DNA from: Blumeriella jaapii | Lineage: Eukaryota > Ascomycota > Leotiomycetes > Helotiales > Drepanopezizaceae | DNA: 64,000 nt | Direction: 5' to 3' | Assembly: GCA_009599575.1 (NCBI GenBank) | Contig: VWND01000029.1 | Location: 124,001-188,000, forward strand | Shown here: piece by piece, positions 1-12,999 of the stretch | Layout of the letters: each line of letters begins with the position of its first letter | How positions within the stretch are numbered: position 1 is the stretch's first letter | Made by a program: the position numbers and the translations under genes | The notes under the pieces: generated by a model | What the model saw: only the letters and a program-made list of their open reading frames with translations | The model's database searches: none | Told to the model about the DNA's origin: nothing

Positions 1-26
1 GTATTATAAAACTGAAAAGTCCTTTA

Positions 27-321
27 TGTAACGATTTAATCAGTCGGAGGGCTGGGAGATCAGTCAACTGGTCGCCGTGTTCATATGGTATAAAACGAGC
101 CTTTGGTTTTGTAACAAAAATATTCACTTAGAATTAATAATTGCAAAAAGCAGAAATTGCTAAAAAAAAAAAGCTTTATATATATAAATAATTTTTATAA
201 TTAATAAAAAAACCTATTAAAAAACCAAAAAGCTTGCAGCTATACGTAGTTACTAAAAAGCTTGCAATTATACGTAATTGCTGAAGTGACACGAAAAGTA
301 GTAATAAAATAAATCGTCATA
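27..321 (-). repeat. 3' LTR of element A
   Basis: 295-bp LTR in reverse orientation. The original ends are TGTGACGA and TCGTCACA. They read here as TGTAACGA at the left and TCGTCATA at the right because of transitions. An about 30-bp internal duplication (two copies of an AGCTTGCAGCTATACGTAGT-like unit, 230-285) makes it longer than the 265-269 bp LTRs of the sister elements. Confidence 0.93.
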
Positions 322-3300
322 TTATTCTCCCGTCCGAAAAAAACGCGTTCTCGAGCTTTTATTTATTAATACGTCGCTATCCAAATAATCGTACGAATCC
401 AAACCTTCGGAATACGCTTTTAGCCAATTTATAAGTTTTGCAAAAGGACCGAAAAGCTTTTTATACGCCAAATGAAAGTCGCGCATTTTTAAAAGGGCAT
501 ATATAAAATCAAACGCGGAATACTACGTAAGATTTTATTTAAGCCTATTTAAAAAGCTTTATACTAAAAGGTTTTCCGCTGTATTCGATAAACGATTAAT
601 TTTTCGACTTCGTATTCAAATTTATCAATTATATTAATAAGTTCAAAAACTAAATTAATCTGATCTAAAAGCGCGTCGTTAACTGCTTTACGCAATCGAT
701 TAGCGTAAAAAACTGAATGTACGTTTATAATACTAAAAAAATTTAATTTGAAAGCGTTGTCGAAAATTTTGGCTATAATTTTAAAAAAGCCGTTTATAAA
801 ATTGTCGAGTTTGCGAAAAAGCCGGAAAATCGGAAATAAACGCATATTAAATCATACGTAATCGCCAACGTTAAAATCGATCGCGCGGCGAAACTTATTC
901 GCATTTCTTTTTATTTTGTCGTAAGCTTATTAAAAATGCGATTTAGCGAAATTTCAAGCGTCGTAATAGCGGCGAACGTACGTACGAGCTTCGTCTGCGT
1001 TTAACTTATATGAAAAATTAAAAAAGAAGGAAATATCGAGCTTCCAGTTTCAATTGATATAAGAAATATAACCGTATATAATTTTAAAAGGTAAAAAGCC
1101 ATTTAAACTTTCGTAAAAAAATATTATTTAAGCGAAATCTATTATTAGAAAAAATTCGCTTTAATCGTTTTAATAAAAATTTACGAAAAATCGAAAGCGT
1201 TTTTACAAATATTAATTGTAAATTTCGGTCTGACCGTCGGTTTAAAATAAGCGGCTATCGAAAGCTTTAATTGCGTACCAAATATTTTATTTAATTCAGA
1301 CCAGAAAATAAATTAATACTAAAGGCCACGATCGCTAATAATATTTTTTAAAAAGCCAAAATACTTGTATACGTGAAATATATACAATTTAACGAAATCT
1401 CGAGCGTCGATATTTTTGTAATAAAAAATCGAAATAATTTATTTAAAAAAGCGATTTATTACTACGAATACGTTATCGTAACCGTATTTATTTTTATTAA
1501 AATTGCAAAAGTCTATTATAACGTGCTTTTAAAAATGGTTAAAAACAAGAAAAAGCTGAAAAAAACCGGGGCGCTTATTTTTTAAAACAAAATTTTTTCG
1601 TTAAACGTAGCAATTACGACAGTATTATTTTACGAAAGCTGTTATACTTCGCCAATAGTATTAATCCGAAAGCAATTGCGTAGTTTTGCGAGCGTTAAAA
1701 TAAACGGTGGAAATCTGGTCGTGCATTTTTCGTATAAAAGCCAAACGAAAATAATCGACGTTTAATATTATCAGGCGGCCGTAATATAACAGCAGATCGC
1801 GTTTAAATATATACGAAATATTATTAGCGTCGTTTTTTTTCGTAGCGTTTCGTACAGTTTTTTTTCGGAAAGCTATCAGACTGTTAATTATGCGATTAGC
1901 GTAAAGAATTTAATCAACGATACGAAATGCGAAAAAGAAATCAGCTATTTCAACGATAAAAACAGCTGTTTCGAAAGCCGTAGAAAATCGAAGTTTTTTA
2001 ATTAAAAAGCGGTGATCGATCTGATCGGCTCGGAAAAGGATTTGCAGGCGCTGAATACGTTTGAAAAAGTTTTAGCGATCGAATTCGCTCGTACGACGTA
2101 TTAATACGTTAGCTAGAAAGTTATATTTATTTGGTTTATACGTAATAAAAAAATTATAATCGGCGAAAAACTCGGCCTAGCGTGCTTGTCGAGCGTTCAA
2201 AGGTTTGGAAATTATAAAATACTTTAAAGCCTTATAATTAATAATAATTTTGATCTGATAAACTAAGCCAGCTAATTCAGTACGAAAGTTACTTAAAAAT
2301 TTTACGATTGCAAACATTTTTTTATCGTATACGACGTAGTTTAGCTTTGCGAAAGCTATAATTTTGCTAAAGTAAACGATTAAAAGCTAATCGTCGCCAT
2401 AAAATTAAAAAAGCACAAAAGCTATTACGCCGTCGGAAGCGTCAGTTTCCAATATATAAAAAAGATTTTGCCTGTAATATTATAAAACTGGTGCAGTAGT
2501 AAAAGCTAATATAAAAAGGTCGAAACTCTTCTGACACTTAAAAATAAAATTGAAAAAAACGTTAGCTTTAATTAAATAAACCAAAAGCTTTGCAATTATA
2601 CCGTAGTTTCGAATAAAACGTCGGTAAAAGTTATAAAAACCAAAAAAGCTTTATATATTTTTTATAATAATAAAAGGCTTTCAATAAGCGATCACGGAAA
2701 CCTTTTCTGAATCTACTTCTAAGCTTTTAATCGAAATAATAAAATTTAAATAACGAATTCGAATAACGTTAAATTTAAATTTCCGAATATCGGCCTGTAA
2801 TTTAACGTTAGCGAACTTTTAAAACACTTTGCGAACGTATATAGCGTATTTTAAAAAATCGGACGAATAAATAAAAATATTATTTAAGTATATAATATAA
2901 AAATCGTTTAAATAATCGAAAAAAACGTCGTTTATATAACGTTGGTAAATTGCGGATTTATTAATAAGGTCAAAAGATAGCATTTTGCATTTATAAGCGC
3001 CGTAACGCGTACGAAACGTTGTCAGTTTTTTATTAGCGGAATTTATTCGAATTTTATAAAAAGCTTAACGAATATCGAGCTTCGTAAAAATCCGCGCTTC
3101 CGAAAACGAATAAAAGTTTTATCGATAAAAAGGAAAAGATAGCGATTTTTACGAGTAACGTTATTAAAAGCTCGATAATCGATATAAAAACGTAATAAAC
3201 CGTCGGGTTTTTTAGCGAAAAACATTAAAACAGCGAAAAAAGCGATGAAAAGTTCGATAAAGCTTTTATTAAAATTGTTTTGCAAATAAATCTTAATAAT

Positions 3301-3912
3301 TTCGAATTTTAAAATCGATATTTTATATAAAAAAGTGTATTTCAGCTTTTTTTTATTTATAATAAACTCGATTTTATAATCGTAAAGCCGGTAAAAGGCT
3401 AGTTCGTTATTAGCGGCTTTAAAAAACACGTGTTCGAAATCTTTGTATTCCGAAGAAAAAGATTCGAAAAAAGATTTATTCGAAATTAACTCTGCTAAGC
3501 TGATTAAAAAAGTCGAAATCGATATTTCGTTGATTCTGAAATATTCGAAAAAACTATAAAATTGGGTTTTAAGAAAAGTGTTATACGTAAGGTCGTTTAG
3601 TATTCTGTCGATCTCGTACAAAAAGATTGAAAACATTTCAACTGCTTCTTTTCTGAAAATCAGCTTGAAAGCGTATACAATAATCTGGCAGATGGAAATT
3701 AAATAAGCAGTAGATTAAAAAACTCGTTTTCGAATTAGTTTGAAAGATTCAAAAAATGGCTTGTTTAAATTATCGATTATATTAAGCTAAAAAGCCATTG
3801 CGGCGAAAGCTTTTTTTCGGTTTTTAGTATAATTATTTTTCGTAAAACGAAAAAGCTGTTCTAACGAAAAAAAAAAAAAAAAAATAATAATAATAAAAAA
3901 AAAATCGTTAGC
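322..3912 (-). pseudogene. Element A pol, 3' half (RT, RNase H, integrase, chromodomain), RIP-destroyed
   Basis: Read on the minus strand from 3912 to 322. The longest surviving frame (3043-3636) holds the N-terminal half of a Ty3/gypsy reverse transcriptase, including KKPDGLLRFYIDYRAFNN, which corresponds to the usual KKxGxLRxCVDYRxLN motif. RNase H, integrase and a C-terminal chromodomain (frame 564-845, ending near LIVYRIQRKTF) follow but are cut by many TAA and TAG codons. The upstream part of the same gene is at 10326-12601, on the other side of element B. It cannot encode protein. Confidence 0.88.
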
Positions 3913-4177
3913 TGTGACGATTCACTCTGTTGCCACCTCGTGTGTCACCCCAGCAACTACGTATAGTTGCAAGCTCCCTGGTCTTCTGGTGGGTCTCCCA
4001 TCAACTGTGAAGACTATCATGTATATAAGGCTCTCTTCCTTTAGCAACCTCTGTCTTTTGCAGTTGTTGATTTTAAATGAATATTTTTGTTACAAAACCA
4101 AAGGCTCGTTTTATACTATATGAACACGGCGACCAGTTAATTGATCTTCCAGCCTTCCGACTGATTAGATCGTTATA
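3913..4177 (+). repeat. 5' LTR of element B
   Basis: 265-bp LTR starting TGTGACGATTCACTC and ending ATCGTTATA. The starting end is unmutated. A TATA-like run (ATGTATATAAGG) near 4020 is the likely promoter core of the family. Confidence 0.94.
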
Positions 4178-4599
4178 TTATTAACAATTCTTTTTCTACG
4201 CTAGCGACGGCGTAAACTATTTTTCCTTTCGAATTTCTTACGGATTATACTAAAATGATCGACCGGTCGTAAGAAGGCTTATTTCCGCACTTCGCGAAAG
4301 ATGGCTTTTATTTAACGATCCTTCTTTTAGCAGAGCTTTTTAGCTTCTGCTATTACATTTTAATCTTTTTTTTTTTTTTAATCAGCGAAAAAGCAATTTC
4401 CTCCAGAAGCTTTTTTTTTTGAAAAACAGTTCTTTTTCCGAGGAAAAAAGAACAAAGGAAAAGGCAGAGCGCTAATTATTTCGCTTGCCACCTTTTTATA
4501 TTTTAACGTTAAAAGCGTTCAGTTAAGACTTTTGTAAAATCAACTGAAAAAAACGCAAAAGCGTGAACGACAACTTCTGGAGGTTATACGATTGCGACA

Positions 4600-5660
4600 G
4601 ACCTTTTAATCAGAGCGTTTGATAGAATTTATCGAACGTGCTTCTGCCAGTCGCGAATCTGCTGCTTTTTTTTTTTCTCGCAACGTTTTATTTTAATTAA
4701 CAGACGCTGCAAACCAATTTCCACGCTTTTCGCGAATTCTTTTTGGATTTTCCTATAACGGCCAAGATTTTAGCGCGCTTTTTAAACGTTATAGTTCCCA
4801 TTTATCTGCTGATTTTCGACTAGCTTATATAAAACGCGTTTCGAACCTTGAGTTTAAGCTAAATAATGGTGAAAATTACAAAGCACGCTATTGAAAAACT
4901 AAAGTTTTCGATAATTTCGAATTTTATTATAATTACTTCGCTGGCGATCGATTTCGTAAGAATTATATATTCGATCAAACCGAAGGCGTGGCAAAAGAGT
5001 TTTTGATCCCGCGTATTTTGGACCGCTCCGATTTTACATTTTTCGAAGAATTAATTAAAAAGGTCGCCGATTTTCTGGCCGACTTTTCCGACGTTTAGAA
5101 GGCCGAAAACGAATTTAAAATGCTTGTAATAAATACGTACGACGACTTTTGGCGATTTTATCTGCGATTTTTCATTTTCGCAGCGAACGTTTAAATACGG
5201 ACCGACAAACAGTTTCGGGACGTTTTTCGCGATAAAATATTAAAGCGTCTACGAGAAAAGCTGCATTTAGAATAGGCGCGTACAACGACTTTTAAGGATT
5301 GGCTCACCGCCGTTCGACAAAAAAAACAAGATTAATTGGCTAAACGAATTTTATACGCGAATTGCTTTTTAACCAAGTCTATTATTTATCAAAGTGGTAG
5401 ATTCTTAACCAAAGCGTACTACGAGTTAAATCGTACGTACGAAAATCGTTCTGGTGTTTTATAGGCTTTTTTTTAGCCTTTTGTTTTTTTTTCTTTTTTA
5501 CGCCAAAACGCCTCTTTTGGCGTTTTTTTTTTTCGATCGGACCAACGACAACGCTTGTTTTTTATTTTATACCAGAAGGTTCGAGGCCAATTTGCACGAT
5601 TTTTTACGGGCCGACCTTCGGTTCCATCCAAAAGCCTTCCCAAGCTAATAGATGTAAATA
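4600..5660 (+). pseudogene. Element B gag remnant
   Basis: Frame pieces spell a fungal Ty3/gypsy Gag with many stops. The stretch FDNFEFYYNYFAGDRFRKNY (about 4900-4960) and the following RILDRSDFTFFEELIKK region match the capsid pattern shared by the copies in C and F. The frame at 5454-5648 is the C-terminal end, where a zinc-knuckle region would be expected, but its cysteines are largely lost. The region from 4178 to about 4600 is untranslated leader, with a primer-binding site too mutated to assign. Confidence 0.7.
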
Positions 5661-5819
5661 AGGTCGAGCCGGCCGAAAATTCGCCTTTTGATAATAGTAG
5701 TAAAAACGAAAACCTTTTTTCAGACGACTTTTAAAACGCATATAAGGAAATTAAAAGCTTTTTCGTTAATCGGGGAAACGCTCAGGCCTAAGCAAAGCTT
5801 TTTTTTTAAGCGTATTGCG

Positions 5820-8800
5820 CGATATGCGTTATTTTAACGTTCGAAAGCTTTTTGATAGCGATTTACTAACAATTCCCGTTATACTTATTAAGAATAGCTT
5901 TTCGTACAAAATGAAGGCGCTCGCCGACTTTGGAGCGAACGGTTATGCGTTAATCGATTCGGCGCTGATTAAGTTTTTTTTTTTTTTTTAAAACCTTTGA
6001 TTTAACCTTTCCCGGCTTTTTTTTTTGTAAAAAGGTATAATAAAGCTCGTGGCCATTTAATTATATATTTTACGCTTTTTAATTTTATTATTAATAATCG
6101 AATACAATCGTTTACTTTTTTTTTAATTATTAATTTCGGAAATCATAGTGTGATTCTAAAAAGAGCTTGGTTGGCCGAATACCAAGTTTTATTAGACTGT
6201 AATAAACGCAAGCTTTATTGGCCGAAGTTTTATCTTTCTACAGCTTTTTACGCTCGTTGTATTGAAATCTTTTATTTGCACTTTCGAAAGATTTAATTTC
6301 GCTATTAAAACGACGCTGTGAGACGTAACAAAAATCTTAACCAATTGTGACAGATTTACGACGCTATGCGAAGCGCGAAAAGGTCGAATTTCATTCGCGG
6401 TGTTAATTTCGATAGCGACGCTAATGGAATAATATAAGAAATTATATTATTTTCCTAAGCTGCCGATTCTTTTTTTATTATTTTTTCTTTTTCTTTTTTT
6501 TTTTCGTTAAAACAGCTTTTTCGTTTTACGAAAAACAGTTATATTAAAAACCGAAAAAAGGTTTTCGCCGCGATAGCCTTTCAGCTTAATATAATCGATA
6601 GTTCAGATAAGCCACCTTTTGAACTTTTTAAACGACCAGTTCGAAAACGAATCCTTTAATTTATTGTTTACCCAATTTCCATTTGCCAAATTATTGCATA
6701 CGCTTTCAAGCTGATTTTCAGAAAAAAAGCAGTTGAAGTGTTTTTAATCTTTTTGTACGAGATCGATAAAATACTAGACGACTTTACGTATAACACTTTT
6801 CTTAAAATTTAATTTTACAGTTTTTTCGAACGTTTTAAAACCAATAAAATATCGATTTCGATTTTTTCAATCAGCTTAGCAAAGCTAATTTCGAATAAAC
6901 TTTCCTTCGAATCTTTTTCCCCGGAATACAAAAACCTCGAACACGTGTTTTCTAAGGCCGCTAGTAACGAGCTAGCTTTTTACCGGCCCTACGATTATAA
7001 GATCGAGCTTATTGTAAGTGAAAAAGAGCTGAAATATACTTTTTTGTACAAAATGTCGATTTTAGAGTTCGAGATTGTTAAAACTTATTTGCAAAATAAT
7101 TTTAACAAAAGCTTTATCGAATCTTTTATCGCTTTTTTCGCTGCTCCAGTGCTTTTCGCCAAAAAACCCGACGGTTTATTGCGTTTTTGTATCGATTATC
7201 GAGTTTTTAATAATGTTACTTGTAAGAATCGCTACTTTTTCCTTTTTATCGATAAAACCCTTGCTCGTTTTTCGGAAGCGCGAATTTTTACGAAGCTCGA
7301 TATTCGTTAAGCTTTTTATAGAATTCGAATAAATCCCGCCAATAAAAAACTGACGACGTTTCGTACGCGTTACGGCGCTTATAAATGTAAAATGCTACCT
7401 TTTGGCCTTATTAATAGATTCGCAATTTACCAACGCTATATGAACGACGTTTTTTTCGATTATTTAAACGATTTTTGTATTGCATACTTGAATAACATTT
7501 TTATTTATTCGTTCGATTTTTTGAAACACGTTATATACGTTCGCAAAGTATTCCAAAGGCTCGTTGACGCTGGATTACAGGCCGATATTCGGAAGTCTAA
7601 ATTCAACGTTATACGGATCCGTTACTTAGGTTTTATTATTTCGACTGAAAGCTTAGAAGTAGATTTAAAAAAGGTCTCCGTGGTCGCTTATTGGAAGCCT
7701 TTTATTATTGTAAAAAATATATAAAGCTTTTTTGGTTTTTGTAATTTTTACCGACGTTTTATTCGAGATTACGATATAATTGCAAAACCTTTGGTCCATT
7801 TGATTAAGGCTAACGTTTTTTACAATTTCACTTCTGAGTATTAAAAGAGTTTCGACCTTTTTATACTAACTTTTACTATTGCATTAGTTCTACAATATTA
7901 TAAGCAAGACTTTTTCTGCATATTGGAAACTGACGCTTTTGACGGCGTAGTAGCTTTTGTGCTTTCGCAATTTCATGGCGACGACTGGCTTCCAGTCGCC
8001 TATTTTAGCAAAATTATAGCTTTCGCAAAGCTAAACTACGTCGTATACGACAAAAAAATGCTCGTAATCGTGAAATCTTTAAGTAATTTTCGTATTAAAT
8101 TAGCTAGCTCAGTTTATTAAATTAAAATAATTATTGATTATAAGGCTTTGGAATACTTTATGACCTTTAAGCTTTTGAACGCTCGACAGGCACGCTGGGC
8201 CGAGCTTCTCGCCGATTACAACTTTCTTATTACGTACAAACCAGATAAATATAATTTTTTGGCTGACGCATTAATACGTCGTACGAGCGAATTCGATCGC
8301 CAAAACTTTTTTAAACGCATTCAGCGCCTGCAAACTCTTTTTCGAGCCGATTAGATCGATTACCGCTTTTTAATTAAAAAACTTCGACTTTTCACGGCCT
8401 CCGAAACAGCTGTTTTTATCGTTAAAATAGCTGATTTTTTATTCGCACTCCGTGTCGTTGACCAGCTTTTCCACGCTAATCGCATAGCTAGCAGCCTGAT
8501 GGCCTTTCGAAAAAAAATTGTACGAAACGCTACGAAAAGGAACGACGCTAATAACATTCCGTATATACTTAAACGCGATCTGCTGCTATATTACGGCCGC
8601 CTGATAATACCAGACGTCGATCATTTTCGTTTGGCCTTTATACGAAAAATGCACGACCAGATTTTCACCGTTTATCCTAGCGCTCGCAAAACTACGCAAT
8701 TGCTTTCGGACCAATATTATTAGCGAGGTATAACAGCCTTCGTAAAATAATATTGTCGCAACTGCTACGCTTGTCGAAAAAGTTCTGTTTTAAAAAACAA

Positions 8801-10050
8801 GCGCCCCGGCTTTTTTCAGCCTTTTTTTGTTTTTAACCATTTTTAAAAGTACGTTATAATAAACTTTTACAGCTTTAACAAAAACAAACACGGTTACGAT
8901 AACGTGTTCGTAGTAATAAATCGCTTTTCCAAGCAGGCTATTTCGATTTTTTGCTATAAGAATATCGACGCTCGAGGTTTCGCCAAACTGTATATATTTT
9001 ATATGTACAGGTATTTTGGCCTTTTAAAAAGTATTATTAGCGATCGTGGCCTTTAGTATTAGTTTACTTTTTGATCTGAATTAAATAAAATATTCGGTAC
9101 GCAATTGAAGCTTTCGACAGCCGTTTATTCTGAAACCGACGGTCAAACCGAAATTTATAATTAATATCTGCAAAAACGCTTTCGATTTTTCGTGAATTTT
9201 TATTAAAACGATTAGAGCGAATTTCTTTTAATAATAAATTTCGCTTAAATGGTTTTTTTTTACGAGAATCTAGATAGTCTTTTACTTTTTAAAATTGTAT
9301 ACGGTTATACTCCTTATATCAATTGGAATTGGAAGCTCGATACTTCCCTTTTCCCCAACCTTTTATATAAGCTAAACGTAGACGAAGCTCGTGCGTACGC
9401 TCGCCGCTACTACGACGCCTGGAACCTCGCCAAATCGCACCTTTAACAAGCCTACGAAAAAATGAAAAAAAGTGCGAATAAGTTTCGCCGCGCGATCGAT
9501 TTTAACGTTAGCGATTACGTATAACTCGATATGCGTTTATTTCCGACTTCCCGGCCCTTTCGCAAGCTCGACAACTTTACAAACGGCCCTTTTAAAATTG
9601 TAGCCAAAATTTTCGACAACGCTTTTAAGCTAGACCTTTTTAGTATTATAAACGTACACCCAGTTTTTCACGCTAGTCGACTGCGTAAAGCAGCTGACGA
9701 CGCGCTTTCAGATTAGATTAATCCAGCCTTTGAATTTATTAATATAACTGATAAGCTTGAATACGAAATCGAAGAATTAATCGCTTATCGAATACAGCGG
9801 AAGATTTTTTAATACAAAGCTTTTTAAATAAGCTTAAATAAAAATCTCACGTGGTACCCCGCGTTTGATTTTATATACGCTTTTCTGAAAGTGCGCGACT
9901 TCCACTTAGCGCATAAAAAGCTTTCCGGTCCTTCTGCAAAACTTATAGATTGGCTGAAGGCGTATTCCGAAGGTTTAAACTCGTACGATTACTTGGATAG
10001 CGACGTACTAATAGATAAAAGCTCGAAAGCGCGCTTTTTTCGGACGGAAG
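5820..10050 (+). pseudogene. Element B pol (protease, RT, RNase H, integrase, chromodomain), RIP-destroyed
   Basis: Protease remnant near 5820-5990 reads ADFGANGYALID, where DSGAN is expected, so the active-site serine is lost. RT spans about 6750-7730. Its catalytic box reads AYLNN near 7480, both aspartates having become asparagine. RNase H starts near 7920 with ETDAFDG. The integrase zinc region at 8600-8790 keeps CRNCYAC but its second histidine reads tyrosine. In the integrase core the first aspartate reads asparagine (FVVINRFSK, about 8905), while ISDRG survives near 9040. The chromodomain lies at about 9740-9950. Many stops confirm that it is dead. Confidence 0.88.
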
Positions 10051-10055
10051 AATAG

Positions 10056-10320
10056 TATAACGATTTATTCTATTGCCATTTCGTATGTCACCCCAGCAAC
10101 TACGTATAGTTGCAAGCTTTCTGGTCTTCTGGTGGGTCTTCTATCAACTATGGAAACTATCATGTATATAAGGCTTTTTTCTTTTAGCAACCTCTGCCTT
10201 TTGCAGTTGTTAATTCTAAATGAATATCTTTGTTACAAAACCAAAGGCTCGTTTCATACCATGTGAACACGGCGACCAGTTGACTGATCTCCCAGCCCTC
10301 CGACTGATTAAATCGTCACA
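10056..10320 (+). repeat. 3' LTR of element B
   Basis: 265-bp LTR whose start reads TATAACGATTTATT, the transition-mutated form of TGTGACGATTCACT, and whose end is an intact TCGTCACA. The purine-rich run CGGACGGAAGAATAG lies directly upstream and is the polypurine tract. Confidence 0.94.
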
Positions 10321-10325
10321 TTAGC

Positions 10326-12601
10326 CTGGGAAAATAATGTAATTTCTTGTATTATTCCATTGGCGTCGCCATCGAAATTGGCATCGCGAATAAAATTCGA
10401 CTTTTTCGCGCTTCGCACAACGTCGTAGATCTGCCATAATTAGTCAAGATTTTTGTCACGTTTTACAACGTCGTTTTAATAGCGAGATTGAATTTTTCGA
10501 AAGTGCAAATAAAAAACTTTAATATAATAAGCGTAAAAAGCTATGAAAAAGTAAAACTTCGGCTAATAAAACTTGCGTTTATTACAGTTTAATAAAACTT
10601 GGTATTCGGCCAACCAAGCTTTTTCTAAAATTATATTATGATTTCCGAAGTTGGTAATTAAAAAAAAAGTAAACGATTATATTCGATTGTTAATAATAAA
10701 ATTAAAAAGCGTAAAATATATAATTAAATAGCCACGAGTTTTATTATACTTTTTTACAAAAAAAAGCCGAGAAAAATTAAATTAAAAGTTTTAAAAAAAA
10801 AAAAAAAGATTTGATTAGCGCCGAATCGATTAACGTATAACCGTTCGCTTTAAAGTCGGCGAGCGCTTTTATTTTATACGAAAGGTTATTTTTAGTAAAT
10901 ATAACGGGAATTGTTAATAAATCGCTATTAAAAAGTTTTCGAACGTTAAAATAACGCATATCGCGTAATACGTTTAAAAAAAAGGCTTTGCTTAAGCCTG
11001 GGCGTTTTTCCGACTAGCGGAAAAGCTTTTAACTTTCTCGTATGCGTTTTAAAAATCGTTTGAAAAAAAGTTTTCGTTTTTATTACTATTATTAAAAGGC
11101 GAATCTTCGGCCGGCTCGACCTCGTTTATATCTACCAGCCTAAAAAGACTTTTAAATGAAACCGAAAATCGGCCCGTAAAAGGTCGCGCAAATTAACCTT
11201 TCTAAATTTTCTAATATAAAATAAAAAACGAGCGTTGTTGTTAATCCGATCGAAAAAAAAAAACGCCAAGAAAAGCGTTTTAGCGTAGAAAAAAAGAAAA
11301 AACAAAAGGCTAAAAAAAAGCTTATAAAGCATTTAAACGACTTTCGTACGTACGATTTGACTCGTAATACGTTTTGATTAAAAACCTACCATTTTAATAA
11401 ATGGTAAATTTAATTAAAAAGCGATTCGCGTATAAAATTCGTTTAGCCAATTGATTTTGTTTTTTTTAGCGAACGGCGGTAAGCCAATTTTTGAAAGTCG
11501 TTATACGCGTCTATTTTAAATGCAGCTTTTTTCGTAAACGCTTTGGTATTTTGTTTCGAAAAGCGTTTCGAAGCTGTTTGTCAGTTCGTATTTAAGCGTT
11601 CGCTGCGAAAATAAAAAATCGCAGATAAAACCGCTAAAAATCGTCGTGCGTATTTATTAAAAGCATTTTAAATTCGTTTTCGGCTTTTTGAACGTCGGAA
11701 AGGTCGGCCAGAAAATCGGCGACCTTTTTTATTAATTTTTCGGAAGAAATAAAATCGGAACGGTTAAAATACGCGGGATAAAAAACTTTTTCGCCACGCT
11801 TTCGGTCTGATCGAATATGTAATTTTTGCGAAATCGATTGCCAGCGAAATAATCGTAGTAAAGTTCGAAATTATCGAAAATTTTAATTTTTTAATAGCGT
11901 GCTTTGTAATTTTCATTATTATTTAATTTAAATTTAAAATTCGAAACGCGTTTTATACGAGCTAATCGAAAGTCAGTAAATAAATGGGAATTATAGCGTT
12001 TAAAAAGCGCGCTAAAATCTTAGCCGTTATAAGAAAATCCAAAAAAAGTTCGCGAAAAACGTAAAAGTTGATTTGCAGCGTTTATTAATTAAAATAAAAC
12101 GTTGCGAAAAAAAGCAGCAGATTCGCGACTAGCAAAAGCACGTTTAATAAATTTTATTAAACGCTTTGATTAAAAAATCTGTCGCAATCGTATAATTTCC
12201 AAAAGTTGTCGTTTACGCTTTTGCGCTTTTTTTAATTGATTTTGCAAAAGTCTCAACTGAACGCTTTCAGCGCTAAACTGCAAGAAAAAAATGATAAGCG
12301 AAATGGTTAATGCTCTGCCTTTTTTTTTATTCTTTTTTCCTCGGAAAAAAAACTGTTTTTCAAAAGAAAAAGCTTCTAAAAAAAGCTGCTTTTTTGCTAA
12401 TTGAAAGGAAAAAGGTTAAAATATGGTAGCAGAAGTTGAAAAGCTCTATTAAAAAAAAGATCGTTAAACAAAAGCCATTTTTCGCGAAATGCGGAAATAA
12501 GCTTTTTTACGACCGGTCGATCATTTTGGTGTAATCCGTAAAAAATTCGAAAAGAAAAATAGTTTACGCCGTCGCCAGCGTAGAAAAAGAATTATTAATA
12601 A
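10326..12601 (-). pseudogene. Element A gag and protease region, RIP-destroyed
   Basis: Minus-strand 5' half of A. The frame at 10777-10959 is the protease region; its active site reads ADFKANGYTLID, where DSGAN is expected. The frame at 11132-11332 matches the Gag C-terminus of B and F. The Gag capsid region extends to about 12,100, and 12,100-12,601 is leader. It continues into 322-3912 once element B is removed. Confidence 0.85.
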
Positions 12602-12895
12602 TATAACGATTTAATTAATCGAAAAGCTAAGAAATCAATCAACTGATCGCCGTATTTATATGGTATAAAACGAGCCTTTGGTTTTGTAACAAAGATATTC
12701 ATTTAGAATTAACAACTGCAGAAGACAGAAATTGCTAAAAAAAAAAGCTTTATATATATAAATAATTTTTATAATTGATGGGAAAACCCATCAGAAAACC
12801 AGGAAGCTTGCAGCTATACGTAGTTGCTGGGAAGCTTGCAGCTATACGTAGTTGCTGGGATGATACGAGAGGTGGCAATAGAGTGAATCGTTACA
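12602..12895 (-). repeat. 5' LTR of element A
   Basis: 294-bp reverse-oriented LTR. It shares the duplicated GCTTGCAGCTATACGTAGTT unit (12806-12855) with the 27-321 LTR. It is followed by target duplication CTTTA at 12896-12900. Confidence 0.93.
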
Positions 12896-12999
12896 CTTTA
12901 ATTTATACAAAGCTCGGTCTAGCTGTACTATTATACTTGGTTATTTAAATCTATTAAGCAAATGGCACGTAATTAACTTATTTTTAAAATTTCGTTTTA

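Larger units (their letters stand above)
3913..10320 (+). mobile_element. Ty3/gypsy chromovirus element B (complete, nested in A)
   Basis: 6408-bp plus-strand LTR retrotransposon. LTRs of exactly 265 bp lie at 3913-4177 and 10056-10320. The target duplication TTAGC is perfect (3908-3912 and 10321-10325), and sequence on either side is contiguous element A. Internal order is leader, gag, protease, RT, RNase H, integrase and chromodomain, then a purine-rich tract just before the 3' LTR. Compared with A, C, F and H it keeps the most readable frames, but stops interrupt all domains. It is the innermost and so the latest arrival of the left nest. Confidence 0.96.
27..12895 (-). mobile_element. Ty3/gypsy chromovirus element A (complete, split by element B)
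   Basis: LTR retrotransposon read on the minus strand. Seen: inverted-orientation LTRs at 27-321 and 12602-12895, flanked by the 5-bp target duplication CTTTA (22-26 and 12896-12900). Gag and protease remnants lie at 10326-12601, and RT, RNase H, integrase and chromodomain remnants at 322-3912. The two halves are separated by element B (3913-10320). Removing B and one copy of its target duplication leaves about 6.46 kb, close to the 6.40-6.42 kb of its relatives. Both LTRs carry the same about 30-bp internal duplication absent from all other copies, which confirms the pairing. Every reading frame is broken by stops, so the element is dead. It sits inside copia element K. Confidence 0.95.
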
